NCBI GenBank assembly: GCA_013373595.1
Contig: JABXHO010000113.1
Span: forward strand, 1 to 46,281
DNA length: 46,281 nucleotides
Reading direction: 5' to 3'
Origin: Flavobacteriales bacterium
GTDB lineage: Bacteria > Bacteroidota > Bacteroidia > Flavobacteriales_D > Crocinitomicaceae
This document shows, piece by piece, positions 34,194 through 43,097 of the stretch. The notes beneath the pieces were generated by a model. The model saw nothing but the letters and a program-made list of their open reading frames with translations, was not told the DNA's origin and did not search any database. The translations under genes and the position numbers were made by a program. Position 1 is the first letter of the stretch. Each line of letters starts with the position of its first letter.

Positions 34194-36308
34194 CTAATTG
34201 CGTATGAGTGTAACGTTACCCGCCAATTGTTCTTCGACTGTTTCGTTGTCATCAATATACGAGTAGCTGATTTTCCAGAAATAGATGCCTGCGCTTACTT
34301 CGTTACCGTTTTCATCGGTGCCGTCCCACTTATCCGTTAATGAGTTGAAAACTCGAATCACATTTCCCCAGCGGTTGAGAATAATCATTTCAAATTGCTC
34401 AACATTGGATGCTTGAACCAAGAAGAAATCGTTGGTATTATCTCCGTTTGGTGTGAAAACATTGGGGACGATTAACTCGGGTTCACACCCATTTCCAACA
34501 GTGATACTTGCACTTCCTTCACAGCCCAAGGTGTCGGTAACCGTAACGGAGTACACTCCTGGTTCGCTTATGGTCAAAAAAGAATCGCTTGTTCCATCGT
34601 CCCAGAGATAGGTGACGTATGTATTTGAAGGTTCAACGTCGAAAGGAACTTCACACACAACGGTATCCGTGCCAAGCGTAAATGCTGGAGCTGATGTCAC
34701 CGTTACTTGAACCGTATCGGAGTTTGTACAGCCATTTTCCGTTACCTCAACCCAAAAATTTCCCGTTGTGGAAACAACTAAGGCTGAGTTGGTTGATCCA
34801 TCAATCCAGTTGTAGCTCGATCCTCCAGCAGCTGTAGCATCCAATGTTGTTTGATCATTTGGACAAATCCATTGGTCTGGCCCAAGATCTACCGTAGGTA
34901 GTGGAACAACCGTTAACACAAAAGAATCTTCATCTTGGCAACCACTCACATCATCGAATACGTAAAAAGTTGTTGCACCGACCGTGTTATAACTATCACC
35001 AATATTATAGGAAGTGCCTGAACCACCCGAGCCCTCATAATACGCCACACCAGCAGTCAGGTTTGTCCCTTGCACAGCTGGAAAAGTATACGATTCACAA
35101 ACAGCAACATCCACAAGTGGATCAATAACGGGAGGGTCAACGACTGTGACCAAGATGCTATCGGAAACGGAGCAATTTGTAGCCGAATCGATGGCAGTTA
35201 TGTAGTACATAGTGGTTCCTCCAGGTGTTGCTGTTGGATTGTTCAAGGTAGCGTCGTTGAGCGTTCCTGCGGGTGTCCATGAATACGTGTATTCGGATGA
35301 ATAGGGATGAACGAGTCCTGCTCCCAATTGTGAACTTCCTCCAGGGCATACCGAGTCTGGCGTTGCCGATGGATTGAGTGTAGGAGATGTTACCAATACG
35401 GGATGAGTAATACTATCCTGACAGCCCGAGGCATCCGTTACCGTAAGTGTGACGTTGTAAGTTCCATCTGCCGTATACACATGTGATGGGTTTTGTGAAG
35501 TACTAGCATTTCCATCTCCAAAGTTCCAGTTCCAGTTCACGACCTGCCCAAATGAAGAAGTGCTATCCGAAAAATCCATTGGCTGTCCCTCGCACGTGTA
35601 ATCAGCGAGAACGGTTGCCCATTCTGTATTGAGTTCTGTACAAAATTGCTGCTGGTTCGTTAAACTTCCTGTTCCTGCTGTCATTCCCCAAAACACATCA
35701 GGATTCCCTCCAAATATGTTAGCCACGATATCTCCCGTGTAGGAAACATACAAAACTCCGTCCATATATCCCTCCATGGTGAGCGTCACTGGGTCCCACG
35801 TTACCCGAAGCGTATGCCATGCACAATCTTCAATGTTAAAAGGAAGTGATGCAGGTCCAGCTAAATCATCTGGTCCACCATCGTGATTGATATTACCATT
35901 CGCATTAATCGCAAGGTGATCTGCCGCAGGGTCGAAGGAGGCTCCATTATAATATGTATCGATGAAAAGTCCTATTGAAGGCGTAACTCCACCAAATCCC
36001 ATTCCGCCACCGCTAGCACCAACGCCCGTTCCAATGGGTTGAAGTCCAAAAGCCATTCCATCCGCTCCGCCATCGCTACAGCCAAGGAAAACATCGAAGG
36101 TAAAGTCGAAACCTTGCGTTAAGCTGATTGTGTTTACATTCCAAACTGACCCAGACTGTTGCTGAATATTCGGTGTTAGCTCGTAGCAATTACACGAAAG
36201 TGAAGATGCGTTTCCGTTGACTTGATATTGGGCAAACATCATTAGAGGGAAGCCCAAAAATAGGAGTGCAAGACATCTTCTTTTGAAACTCGAAATAGCA
36301 GTTTTCAT
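34194..36308 (-). CDS. L-type lectin/PKD surface protein with T9SS type B (CHU_C) sorting domain
   Basis: This is a 704-residue exported protein with a signal peptide ending near PLMMFAQYQ. Residues ~25-245 form a bacterial L-type lectin domain: GFDFTFDVFLGCSDGGADGM, GLFIDTYYNG, CAWHTLRVTWDPVTLTMEGY and VFWGMTAGTG. A PKD domain lies at about 250-315 (WNWNFGDGNASTSQNPSHVY). Three Ig-like repeats with 'VDLGPDQWICPNDQTTLDAT' and similar motifs lie at about 320-600. The C-terminal ~95 residues are the gliding-associated CHU_C domain (VPNVFTPNGDNTNDFFLVQA, ILNRWGNVI, WDGTDENGNEVSAGIYFW). It is predicted to be exported by T9SS and attached to the cell surface, binding glycans. It shares domain types with the genes at 1-5138. 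Confidence 0.9.
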   Translation of the reverse strand: MKTAISSFKRRCLALLFLGFPLMMFAQYQVNGNASSLSCNCYELTPNIQQQSGSVWNVNTISLTQGFDFTFDVFLGCSDGGADGMAFGLQPIGTGVGASGGGMGFGGVTPSIGLFIDTYYNGASFDPAADHLAINANGNINHDGGPDDLAGPASLPFNIEDCAWHTLRVTWDPVTLTMEGYMDGVLYVSYTGDIVANIFGGNPDVFWGMTAGTGSLTNQQQFCTELNTEWATVLADYTCEGQPMDFSDSTSSFGQVVNWNWNFGDGNASTSQNPSHVYTADGTYNVTLTVTDASGCQDSITHPVLVTSPTLNPSATPDSVCPGGSSQLGAGLVHPYSSEYTYSWTPAGTLNDATLNNPTATPGGTTMYYITAIDSATNCSVSDSILVTVVDPPVIDPLVDVAVCESYTFPAVQGTNLTAGVAYYEGSGGSGTSYNIGDSYNTVGATTFYVFDDVSGCQDEDSFVLTVVPLPTVDLGPDQWICPNDQTTLDATAAGGSSYNWIDGSTNSALVVSTTGNFWVEVTENGCTNSDTVQVTVTSAPAFTLGTDTVVCEVPFDVEPSNTYVTYLWDDGTSDSFLTISEPGVYSVTVTDTLGCEGSASITVGNGCEPELIVPNVFTPNGDNTNDFFLVQASNVEQFEMIILNRWGNVIRVFNSLTDKWDGTDENGNEVSAGIYFWKISYSYIDDNETVEEQLAGNVTLIRN

Positions 36309-36455
36309 AGTTTGATTAGGTAATTTTTGTTTCGGCGAAGACTAAATTTACGAAACTTCCTTGATTTATGGGTGAGGTTTCCCCATAGTATTCAGTGTAA
36401 TAGCATCAAATGACACTATCACACATCGTTTTTCTGTAAAGAATGTGAGTGGTCT

Positions 36456-37538
36456 CTACTCTACCGGTGTTACTTTCACCTCCAAATACTTATCCCAGTA
36501 TTTTCCAGTGATGATCATTTTTTGCGTTTCTGGATTGTACGCAATGCCGTTCAGCACTTCTCCTCTTCCACGATATTCCTTTGCAAGTTGGTTCGCGCTG
36601 ATTTGCTGCACAACCTTTCCTGTTTTTGGATCAATTACAATGATAAAGTTCTGCAGGTAGACGTTCGCATAAATCAATCCATTGATGTATTCGAGTTCGT
36701 TGAGTTGTGGAATCGGTCCAAGATCGTTATAGACATTAATCACTCTTTCCACAGAAAACGTCTTTGGGTCTCGGAAGGTAATGCGTTCTGATCCGTCCGA
36801 CATAATTAGGGATGTCCCGTCATTACACAATCCCCAGCCTTCACCCGCGTAGTTGAACTCTTCCACACGCGACATGAAATCATTTACATTGTACACAAAG
36901 CATTTTCCCTTTTGCCATGTAAGTTGATAGACTTTATCGTTCAAAATTGTGATCCCTTCACCGAAGTAATTTGCATCCAAACCTATTCGTCTTCCTTCAA
37001 TGAGTGTTCCTGTTGATCGGTCGATTTCTCCGAGCATCGTTTTTCCTTGTCTCCCTGGATCTCCCGTTCCTTCGTACAATTTTCCATTATAGAATTCGAG
37101 TCCTTGCGTATAATTCTTTGGATCGTGTGGAAACGTTGTTACAACATCTGCCTTTGCCACCTGCGGGATAATGTCCGACAAAATGCGCAAATTTCGGTAG
37201 TCACCCGTTTCGTGATCTTCGCCAATGGCGCGAAGCGAAAGCTTGTGTGTTCCCATTAACTCATCGGTTCCTTCCATCGAATAGGTCACTTGTCCTTTCT
37301 TCGGTGATTTCCATGTTTTGATCGGGCGGTCGTTCAACAACAATTGAAGTTCTTCAATTCCGTCGTAATCAACATTCACCTTTAATTCAATCGTTTCACC
37401 TACGTGCATCGCCAAATTATCCTGAACGAACTCAAATTCGGCATATTTCCCTTCGAATTCTTCCTTATTAAAGAATGTATAATACAAAAATGCCCCTGCT
37501 ACGAGGACGATCAAACCAATGATAATGGATCTTTTCAT
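36456..37538 (-). CDS. Glutaminyl-peptide cyclotransferase (glutamine cyclotransferase family)
   Basis: This is a 360-residue protein. The N-terminal membrane anchor (IIIGLIVLVAGAFLYYTFF) is followed by a beta-sandwich domain of about 90 residues and then the five-bladed propeller of the plant/bacterial QC family (about 125-360). Key stretches are TTFPHDPKNYTQGLEFYNGK, LYEGTGDPGRQGKTMLGEID, GEGITILNDKVYQLTWQKGK, GEGWGLCNDGTSLIMSDGSE and QLNELEYINGLIYANVY. It converts N-terminal Gln to pyroglutamate in exported peptides or proteins. It is directly adjacent to the ytxJ stop with no gap, in a pheS-ytxJ-QC transcript. Confidence 0.93.
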   Translation of the reverse strand: MKRSIIIGLIVLVAGAFLYYTFFNKEEFEGKYAEFEFVQDNLAMHVGETIELKVNVDYDGIEELQLLLNDRPIKTWKSPKKGQVTYSMEGTDELMGTHKLSLRAIGEDHETGDYRNLRILSDIIPQVAKADVVTTFPHDPKNYTQGLEFYNGKLYEGTGDPGRQGKTMLGEIDRSTGTLIEGRRIGLDANYFGEGITILNDKVYQLTWQKGKCFVYNVNDFMSRVEEFNYAGEGWGLCNDGTSLIMSDGSERITFRDPKTFSVERVINVYNDLGPIPQLNELEYINGLIYANVYLQNFIIVIDPKTGKVVQQISANQLAKEYRGRGEVLNGIAYNPETQKMIITGKYWDKYLEVKVTPVE

Positions 37539-37931
37539 CTACTTCTTAATTGAATTTAGCGCAGCTCGTGGATCAATTCCTGAGTGCGATGCTACGTACA
37601 CCACTTCCTGATTTTTGACCACCACTACTTGCGGTGATTGGTGTGTTACTCCTGTTTCTTCTGCAATTGCGTTGGAAACGTCTCGATGTGCAATTAAATC
37701 GAGGTAATAAATGGTCATTTCTTCTGGTGTTCCTTCCCAACGTTGCTGGAAACCGTTAAGTGCCATTGCTGAAATATTGCAACGTGTACTGTGCTTGAAA
37801 AATAAAATTGGTTTTTCAGACGATAATTCTATCGCCTTTTTCATTTGTTCCACAGACGTTAGTTGCATCCATGGCAACCCCGCTTTTTTCTTCTCCTTAT
37901 TCTCCCCCTTACTTCTTGAAAACCAACCCAT
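37539..37931 (-). CDS. ytxJ: Bacillithiol-system redox protein, YtxJ-like
   Basis: This 130-residue thioredoxin-fold protein has the YtxJ signature. The single redox cysteine sits in ILFFKHSTRCNISAMALNGF, and the cis-proline segment is QSPQVVVVKNQEVVYVASHS. A short basic N-terminus (MGWFSRSKGENKEKKK) precedes the domain. YtxJ-like proteins are associated with bacillithiol-based disulfide reduction, so this suggests the organism makes bacillithiol. The gene lies between pheS (four-base gap) and the cyclotransferase gene (no gap). The strong packing suggests one operon, though a functional link to PheS is not apparent. Confidence 0.88.
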   Translation of the reverse strand: MGWFSRSKGENKEKKKAGLPWMQLTSVEQMKKAIELSSEKPILFFKHSTRCNISAMALNGFQQRWEGTPEEMTIYYLDLIAHRDVSNAIAEETGVTHQSPQVVVVKNQEVVYVASHSGIDPRAALNSIKK

Positions 37932-37935
37932 CTCT

Positions 37936-38958
37936 CTACATTTCTGGTGTAAACTGCTTTAAAAAGCGCACATCATTTTCTGAATACAAACGTAAATCAT
38001 TTACTCTATATTTCAATTGCGCAATTCTTTCTATTCCCATTCCGAAGGCAAATCCTGAATACACTTTGCTATCGATATTACTCGATTCTAAAACGTTTGG
38101 ATCTACCATTCCGCATCCTAAAATTTCTAACCATCCAGTGTACTTGCACACATTACATCCTTTCCCACTACAAATGGTACACGAAACGTCTACCTCTGCA
38201 CTTGGCTCTGTAAATGGAAAATACGAAGGACGTAATCGGATTTGTGTTTTTTCTCCGAACATCTCTTTTGCGAAGTACATCAAGGTCTGTTTCAAATCAG
38301 CGAAAGAAACATCTTTATCGATGTATAGTCCTTCTACCTGATGGAAGAAACAGTGCGCACGCGCAGAAATTGCTTCGTTTCGATATACACGACCTGGTGA
38401 AATTGTTCGAACGGGAGGTTTGGAGTTTTCCATCACGCGCACTTGAACAGACGAAGTGTGTGTTCTCAATGCGATTTCCTCCTCACCTTTTTCAATAAAA
38501 AACGTGTCCTGCATGTCTCTCGCAGGGTGTTCTGGTGGAAAGTTCAACGCAGAGAAATTGTGCCAATCGTCTTCAATTTCAGGCCCTTCCGATACCATGT
38601 AGCCAATTCGACTAAATATTTCAATGATTTCCGATCGAACAAGGGAAAGCGGGTGGCGAGACCCTACTGCAATTTGATCGCCTGGACGTGTCACATCCAC
38701 CTTCGACGATTCCTCCACTTGTGATTCGAGTGAATCCTTAGCTGTATCAAAGTGTTCCTGAGCCTTGTTTCGCAATTCGTTCAGCATTTGTCCTACCTCA
38801 CGGCGCTGCTCATTTGCCACATTTTTTATTTCTCCGAAAAGGTTTTTTACAATCCCTTTTGATCCCAAAAACTTAATCCGAAACTGCTCCAAATGCTCTT
38901 GCGATGAAATCTTAAAAGCTTCAATTTCGGCCTGTATCTCTTTAATTTTTTCGTTCAT
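37936..38958 (-). CDS. pheS: Phenylalanine--tRNA ligase alpha subunit
   Basis: This 340-residue protein has the normal length for PheS. The N-terminal coiled coil (EIQAEIEAFKISSQEHLEQF) binds tRNA. The class II catalytic core shows motif 1 (GSRHPLSLVRSEIIEIFSRI), motif 2 (RTISPGRVYRNEAISARAHC, then FFHQVEGLYID) and motif 3 (GFAFGMGIERIAQLKY). The segment IRLRPSYFPFTEPSAEVDVS is conserved, and a small insertion CTICSGKGCNVCKYTGW carries four cysteines, as in other bacterial PheS. The beta subunit is not in the window. The first gene of the pheS-ytxJ-QC operon. Confidence 0.97.
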   Translation of the reverse strand: MNEKIKEIQAEIEAFKISSQEHLEQFRIKFLGSKGIVKNLFGEIKNVANEQRREVGQMLNELRNKAQEHFDTAKDSLESQVEESSKVDVTRPGDQIAVGSRHPLSLVRSEIIEIFSRIGYMVSEGPEIEDDWHNFSALNFPPEHPARDMQDTFFIEKGEEEIALRTHTSSVQVRVMENSKPPVRTISPGRVYRNEAISARAHCFFHQVEGLYIDKDVSFADLKQTLMYFAKEMFGEKTQIRLRPSYFPFTEPSAEVDVSCTICSGKGCNVCKYTGWLEILGCGMVDPNVLESSNIDSKVYSGFAFGMGIERIAQLKYRVNDLRLYSENDVRFLKQFTPEM

Positions 38959-39150
38959 TTCTTCTCTATTCTCTCCAACTTCCTACTGCTGAGATCATAA
39001 ACTTTCAACTGGGTGTAACTTTTCACCTAGTTCGATTGTTTATGTAACATAACGTTCTTCTTTGCGTACGAAGTTAAGAATTCACGGATAAAGTTTTTTA
39101 CAGAATCTGTTTTTTAGCGTATATTTGAAGACTATCACGTATATATAGAT

Positions 39151-39531
39151 ATGAATAAGGCACGAAAAATTGGTTTGTTGGCATTTGTTGTTCTTTCGAT
39201 TGGGTTCATTCAATCGTGTAAAAATAAAGAGCCATCAGCGATCAAAATATTTGTTCGATCTGCGAGCAATGAATTAGTACAAGGGGCAAAAGTGATAATT
39301 ATTGGAGATGTGAACTCAAACCCTCCTACGCTTTCTCATGTAGATACTGTTTTAACAAATTCATCTGGTTTTGCTGTGTTCGAAATGAAAGCTTATTACG
39401 AAGCTGCTGGAGAATCAAATTCTGTTGGCTATTTCGACGTTATTGTGAAAAGCGGAACAAAGCAGGCGGAAGGACGTGTTAGAAGCCGAGCACACACAAC
39501 TGCTGTAGAAACTATTTACTTACCTAACTAA
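39151..39531 (+). CDS. Small lipoprotein with Ig-like fold, family member 1
   Basis: This is a 126-residue protein. The lipobox is GFIQSCKNKE (Cys at 23). The body is a beta sandwich like the carboxypeptidase regulatory/transthyretin-like domain: KIFVRSASNELVQGAKVIII, NSSGFAVFEMKAYYEAAG, GYFDVIVKSG. It is followed after 14 bases by a related gene at 39546, so the two form a tandem. A third, more similar copy of the second gene is at 42029. The function is unknown; a cell-envelope location is expected. It is preceded by a 192-base region shared with the divergent pheS operon. Confidence 0.8.
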   Translation: MNKARKIGLLAFVVLSIGFIQSCKNKEPSAIKIFVRSASNELVQGAKVIIIGDVNSNPPTLSHVDTVLTNSSGFAVFEMKAYYEAAGESNSVGYFDVIVKSGTKQAEGRVRSRAHTTAVETIYLPN

Positions 39532-39545
39532 GAATTGAATAGATT

Positions 39546-39920
39546 ATGAAAATGAATCGATATATGGCCCTTAGCGTTGTTGCGTTATTATCGCTAGCAA
39601 TGTTTGTAGGATGCCGAAAGAAACAAGATACAATCGCTGAAATTACTGTTCTCGATGCTTCGAACCAAGCGGTTTCTGGAGCTCGCGTTGTGATTTATGG
39701 ACAGTCAACGACAAATCAACCTGCAAATGTAGTGTTGTACGATACAACTGAAACGAACTCGTCGGGAGTAGCTGTTTTCAACTTCAACGATGTTTACCAA
39801 TTGGGACAAGCAGGAGTTGCTGTGTTGAACATTGATGTTCAGAAAGATCAACTAACAGGACAAGGAATTATTAAAGTTGAGCAAGAGGTAACTTCGAAAG
39901 AAACAGTTTTTGTTCAGTAA
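39546..39920 (+). CDS. Small lipoprotein with Ig-like fold, family member 2
   Basis: This is a 124-residue protein. The lipobox is AMFVGCRKKQ. It shares with the gene at 42029 the C-terminal signature FNFNDVYQLGQAGVAVLNID, then GQGIIKVEQEVTSKETVF. The domain is again transthyretin/CarboxypepD_reg-like (EITVLDASNQAVSGARVVIY, then ETNSSGVAVF). It follows family member 1 after 14 bases and a strong terminator lies downstream. The role is unknown; the conserved 'S/G-A-x-V' and 'GxAVFNF' pattern suggests a binding or scaffold domain, not an enzyme. Confidence 0.8.
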   Translation: MKMNRYMALSVVALLSLAMFVGCRKKQDTIAEITVLDASNQAVSGARVVIYGQSTTNQPANVVLYDTTETNSSGVAVFNFNDVYQLGQAGVAVLNIDVQKDQLTGQGIIKVEQEVTSKETVFVQ

Positions 39921-39941
39921 GCGATAACAACTTTTATAGTG

Positions 39942-39973
39942 AAGGCGTTGACTTAGGTTGACGCCTTTTTTGT
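39942..39973 (+). terminator. Terminator of the small lipoprotein pair
   Basis: AAGGCGTTGAC (39942-39952) pairs with GTTGACGCCTT (39957-39967), two wobble pairs and a TTAG loop, followed by TTTT. It lies 21 bases after the stop of the gene at 39546. Confidence 0.85.
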
Positions 39974-39977
39974 TTGG

Positions 39978-40057
39978 TTTCGACTTCGTTCAACCAACGA
40001 CTCAGGGCACATATTAATCAAAAAGGATATGGTATTGTTGGTTGAGCGAAGTCGAAA
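39978..40057. repeat. Inverted repeat with 21-base arms
   Basis: The arms are at 39978-39998 and 40037-40057. They are reverse complements with one mismatch, and the right arm contains GTTGAGCGAAGTCGAAA. The 38-base spacer is AT-rich. It lies between the lipoprotein terminator and the M90 peptidase stop. The GAGCGAAGTCGAAA core is familiar from dispersed intergenic repeats in several Bacteroidota. Confidence 0.7.
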
Positions 40058-40078
40058 TCAACGCCACTCGAGACTCAA

Positions 40079-40900
40079 CTAATCCGTACTACAGCAATTT
40101 CGGAATTTCTTGCCGCTGTCGCAGGGACATGGCTCCCAGTGTTGAGTTGGTTTTGCTTTTTTCACCAACTCTCGATCCGCGAGCTCTTGCCCGAACATCA
40201 ATTCCATGTACTCGTAAAGAACAGGATGCTTTTTTTCGAGCAGTTTCGGTCGTTCGAAAAAGTACTCAGATACCACCGCTAAAAACTCTTCGTGACTGGT
40301 TCCTCCATAATCGCGAATGTCACTTTTGTGTTTACGAATCTCTTTGATGTTTTCATCCATCAGTTTAATCCACGGAAGTACTAGACCTCGCTCCTCAATT
40401 GTTCCAAGCACGCCATCCATCTTTCCATCCGCTTTATCGAGCAAATGAACAAACTCATGAATGGCTGTGTTTTGCTTATCCGTTTTGTTCTTATATCCAT
40501 GCCAGAGCGAATATTTCGAAAGAATCATTTTTCCCTCCATGTAGCCATACCCCACCATTCCGAGGATTGCTTTGGATTTTGATCCGATGGTATGATTTTC
40601 ATCGAAGTGTTTTGGATAGAGCAAAACCTCCCGCAAATTGTGATACTCCCACGCAGGAAAGGCAAAAATGGGAACAATGGCACTCGCACCAATGAGAACA
40701 CGGTCTTCATCTTCTACTGTAGTTTTGATTCCTGTAATTTTCGTCGTATTCAGGAAACGCAAGACCCGTTTTTCAAATTGCTTTTTTTCCTCTGGACCCA
40801 ACGACCGATAAAACGGCAAATATTCAATTAGTAGATCTTTCCATGCTTGAGGAAATTCAATGTCTTGAGCTTTTCGCTTTTTCTTTCTGAAGAAACACAT
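40079..40900 (-). CDS. M90-family zinc metallopeptidase (MtfA-like) with C-terminal SEC-C motif
   Basis: This is 273 residues from the ATG at 40900, which gives the MtfA-type start MCFFRKKKRK. The frame stays open to an ATG at 40972, but that adds 24 unlikely residues. The peptidase domain (about 15-245) has the zinc site NTAIHEFVHLLDKADGKMDG (HExxH), followed by SHEEFLAVVSEYFFERP with the downstream glutamate. The last ~20 residues, HWEPCPCDSGKKFRNCC, are a SEC-C zinc motif. In E. coli MtfA acts in glucose uptake control as a zinc peptidase. Here the substrate is unknown. The gene converges on the lipoprotein pair across an inverted repeat. Confidence 0.88.
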   Translation of the reverse strand: MCFFRKKKRKAQDIEFPQAWKDLLIEYLPFYRSLGPEEKKQFEKRVLRFLNTTKITGIKTTVEDEDRVLIGASAIVPIFAFPAWEYHNLREVLLYPKHFDENHTIGSKSKAILGMVGYGYMEGKMILSKYSLWHGYKNKTDKQNTAIHEFVHLLDKADGKMDGVLGTIEERGLVLPWIKLMDENIKEIRKHKSDIRDYGGTSHEEFLAVVSEYFFERPKLLEKKHPVLYEYMELMFGQELADRELVKKAKPTQHWEPCPCDSGKKFRNCCSTD

Positions 40901-41015
40901 GAGCGCAAGATAATGAGGAATGTTGAAATGTTGTTGAGTTTCGGGGTTCGAGAACTTCAATCTTTGGTTCAAAACAGTAAAATTGCGGGATGATGCTCCG
41001 GAATTCCGCTTCTAT

Positions 41016-41891
41016 TCACAAATCTTCTTCCACCAGAAACCCCATTTTTCCCATACGATAATCGCGCATGGCTTCTAAAATTTGTGTTTCCGTATTCATC
41101 ACGAATGGACCTTGCTGCAACACTTTTTCCTCGATTGGTTTTCCCCCGAGCAGCAAGTACTGCGCTTCTGACTTCGCTTCCAATGAAATCTTTTCTCCCT
41201 CTTTATTAAAAATCATAAAACTTTCAGGATCTACCAATCCGTACCCTTCGATTCGGATATCTCCACGAATACTGTACACCGCAGCGTTAAATCCTTCGGG
41301 AATATCAAACTCCACCTTTCCTCCTTCTTTTGTGATTCCCCACACAATCAGCAATTCGCTTTCCGATGTTATCGTTCCTCTTCTTCCGTGGTAGTTTCCT
41401 GTCACGAGCTTGAGATCACTCAGTCCGTCCTTTGATTCAATTCGGGTAAAATTAGGCGCTTCCACATGCGAATAAACAGGAGGTTTCATTTTCGAAGATG
41501 CTGGACTGTTGATCCATACTTGAATAAATTCCTGGTGCATTTTCTGTTCAACTGCCGCTTCTGATGGTCGTTCACTGTGAATGATTCCGGCTCCTGCATG
41601 CATCCACTGGACTTCTCCTGCTTTTGCAATCTGACTATTTCCTCTACTATCTCGATGGTGCAGTTCTCCTTCCACCACAAAGGTAACGGGAGAAAATCCT
41701 CTGTGTGGATGTGGTCCTACACCTTGAATTCGAGCCGGGCGATCATACATCAATTCAATTTGTGCATGATGCAAAAGCAAGAAGGGATCAAGGTTCGGAA
41801 CATTCTGCGTTGGCAGTGCTTGCTTTACAGGGACACCGTCCATATCAATTTCCCGTGCGGGGAGAATACTACTTACACGTTTAAGGTTCAT
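41016..41891 (-). CDS. Pirin family protein
   Basis: This is a 291-residue bicupin. The N-terminal pirin domain has the metal ligands in order: VGPHPHRGFSPVTFVVEGEL (two His), HHRDSRGNSQIAKAGEVQWM and AGAGIIHSERPSE (His and Glu). The C-terminal cupin (about 165-275) has KLVTGNYHGRRG and GKPIEEKVLQQGPFVMNTE. Pirins are iron-binding proteins, some with quercetinase activity, others redox or regulatory. The gene lies 43 bases upstream of the M90 gene's earliest start on the same strand, but shared transcription is unproven. Confidence 0.93.
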   Translation of the reverse strand: MNLKRVSSILPAREIDMDGVPVKQALPTQNVPNLDPFLLLHHAQIELMYDRPARIQGVGPHPHRGFSPVTFVVEGELHHRDSRGNSQIAKAGEVQWMHAGAGIIHSERPSEAAVEQKMHQEFIQVWINSPASSKMKPPVYSHVEAPNFTRIESKDGLSDLKLVTGNYHGRRGTITSESELLIVWGITKEGGKVEFDIPEGFNAAVYSIRGDIRIEGYGLVDPESFMIFNKEGEKISLEAKSEAQYLLLGGKPIEEKVLQQGPFVMNTETQILEAMRDYRMGKMGFLVEEDL

Positions 41892-42028
41892 GAGTCACAT
41901 TTGAATGGGACAATTTACTGCCGAAAACTGGTATTTCCTAGTCCGATTGGTTGGATATACATTGTAGAAACCTAAGCGAGTGTAACCTTTTCCGCTTGCC
42001 AATTGTTCTACTATCAAACCCGCCGATT

Positions 42029-42385
42029 ATGAAGAACATACTGATCATTAGTTTATTAATTCTTGTTTCGTTTTCATGCCGAAAAAAGGAAGACACCTTG
42101 GTTGAAATCACCGTGAAAAATGAATACAACGAAGTTGTTTCTGGTGCCAAGGTCAAACTGTTGACTGTTCCTCCATATGAAGCAAACAAGACACCCATTT
42201 TGGAAAAAGAAGGAACAACAGATATCAACGGAGTTATTCGATTCAACTTCAACGATACGTATCACCTCGGACAAGCAGGAGTGGCTGTGCTGAACATCGA
42301 AGTAGAAAAAGGGAGTTTAGATGGAAGAGGGATTATCAAGGTGGAACAAGAGACAACTTCCAAAAAGACCGTTTTTATTCAATAA
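42029..42385 (+). CDS. Small lipoprotein with Ig-like fold, family member 3
   Basis: This is 118 residues from the ATG at 42029, which gives a complete lipoprotein signal (MKNILIISLLILVSFSCRKK). The frame extends 26 codons upstream without a signal and is rejected. The domain EITVKNEYNEVVSGAKVKLL and the tail FNFNDTYHLGQAGVAVLNIE, then GRGIIKVEQETTSKKTVF, make it a close paralogue of the gene at 39546. It has probably arisen by duplication and is now separated from it by the M90 and pirin genes on the other strand. The function is unknown. Confidence 0.82.
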   Translation: MKNILIISLLILVSFSCRKKEDTLVEITVKNEYNEVVSGAKVKLLTVPPYEANKTPILEKEGTTDINGVIRFNFNDTYHLGQAGVAVLNIEVEKGSLDGRGIIKVEQETTSKKTVFIQ

Positions 42386-42433
42386 TTACGCCTGCTGTTT
42401 GAACATATTTGCATCTTTCCTGTAGTAAAAGGC

Positions 42434-43042
42434 ATGAAGATGTTATTTGCTCTTTTTGGGTCGCTATTCATTGGGACACTTCACGCACAAAGTGAGGCTC
42501 CATTCGACCCACTTACTATCGATAGTTTGGTTAATGCTCATATTGGAAAGTATTCCGTCCAATCGGGAAATCCTGTTGTGATAGCGGGTGGAGATCAACC
42601 AGTAATTGCGTTTTTTGAAGTTCAATATTTGGATAGTGTTGAGGAAACTCCCAGAACTCAATTCGAACCGTTTTACTCGGGTCGTCCTGCCGTGTCCATG
42701 TTTCAAATTTTGGAACGCGATACCAACCATGTTTTTCGAAAAAAAACGATTGATACATTGGATGCAAATCCTGGATACAGCAATTGCCACATGACTGATG
42801 TTGTTGACAGTGCTGGAATTGTGAATCATGGAAAATCGACATCTCTCGTGCTGTTGGTCTGTCATCCTGTTATGATTACTTGTAACTCCATGACCTATTA
42901 CTACCTACAATCGTACGCTCTTTCCTCACAAGAAAACCCCTTTGAAAAAGAACCACTTGAATCGGTAAACAATATCGACTTTTATCGTCAAGACCGAAGA
43001 GAGAAAGCATTCCAACATGTTACATGGAAAAAAGTCGATTAG
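42434..43042 (+). CDS. Secreted protein of unknown function
   Basis: This is a 202-residue protein with a signal peptide (KMLFALFGSLFIGTLHAQSE). The mature part is mostly beta with few features: FDPLTIDSLVNAHIGKYSVQ, VIAFFEVQYLDS and a C-terminal NIDFYRQDRREKAFQHVTWK. A middle segment holds three cysteines (SNCHMTD, LVCHPVMITC), which may form a disulfide. I do not recognise the family. It lies 48 bases after the small lipoprotein gene and 55 bases before the next secreted gene, all on the plus strand, suggesting a short run of envelope genes. Confidence 0.7.
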   Translation: MKMLFALFGSLFIGTLHAQSEAPFDPLTIDSLVNAHIGKYSVQSGNPVVIAGGDQPVIAFFEVQYLDSVEETPRTQFEPFYSGRPAVSMFQILERDTNHVFRKKTIDTLDANPGYSNCHMTDVVDSAGIVNHGKSTSLVLLVCHPVMITCNSMTYYYLQSYALSSQENPFEKEPLESVNNIDFYRQDRREKAFQHVTWKKVD

Positions 43043-43097
43043 TCTCATCTGAAATAACTGATTTGATTGCTCTTAATCCTTTTGGTATTTTTACATC

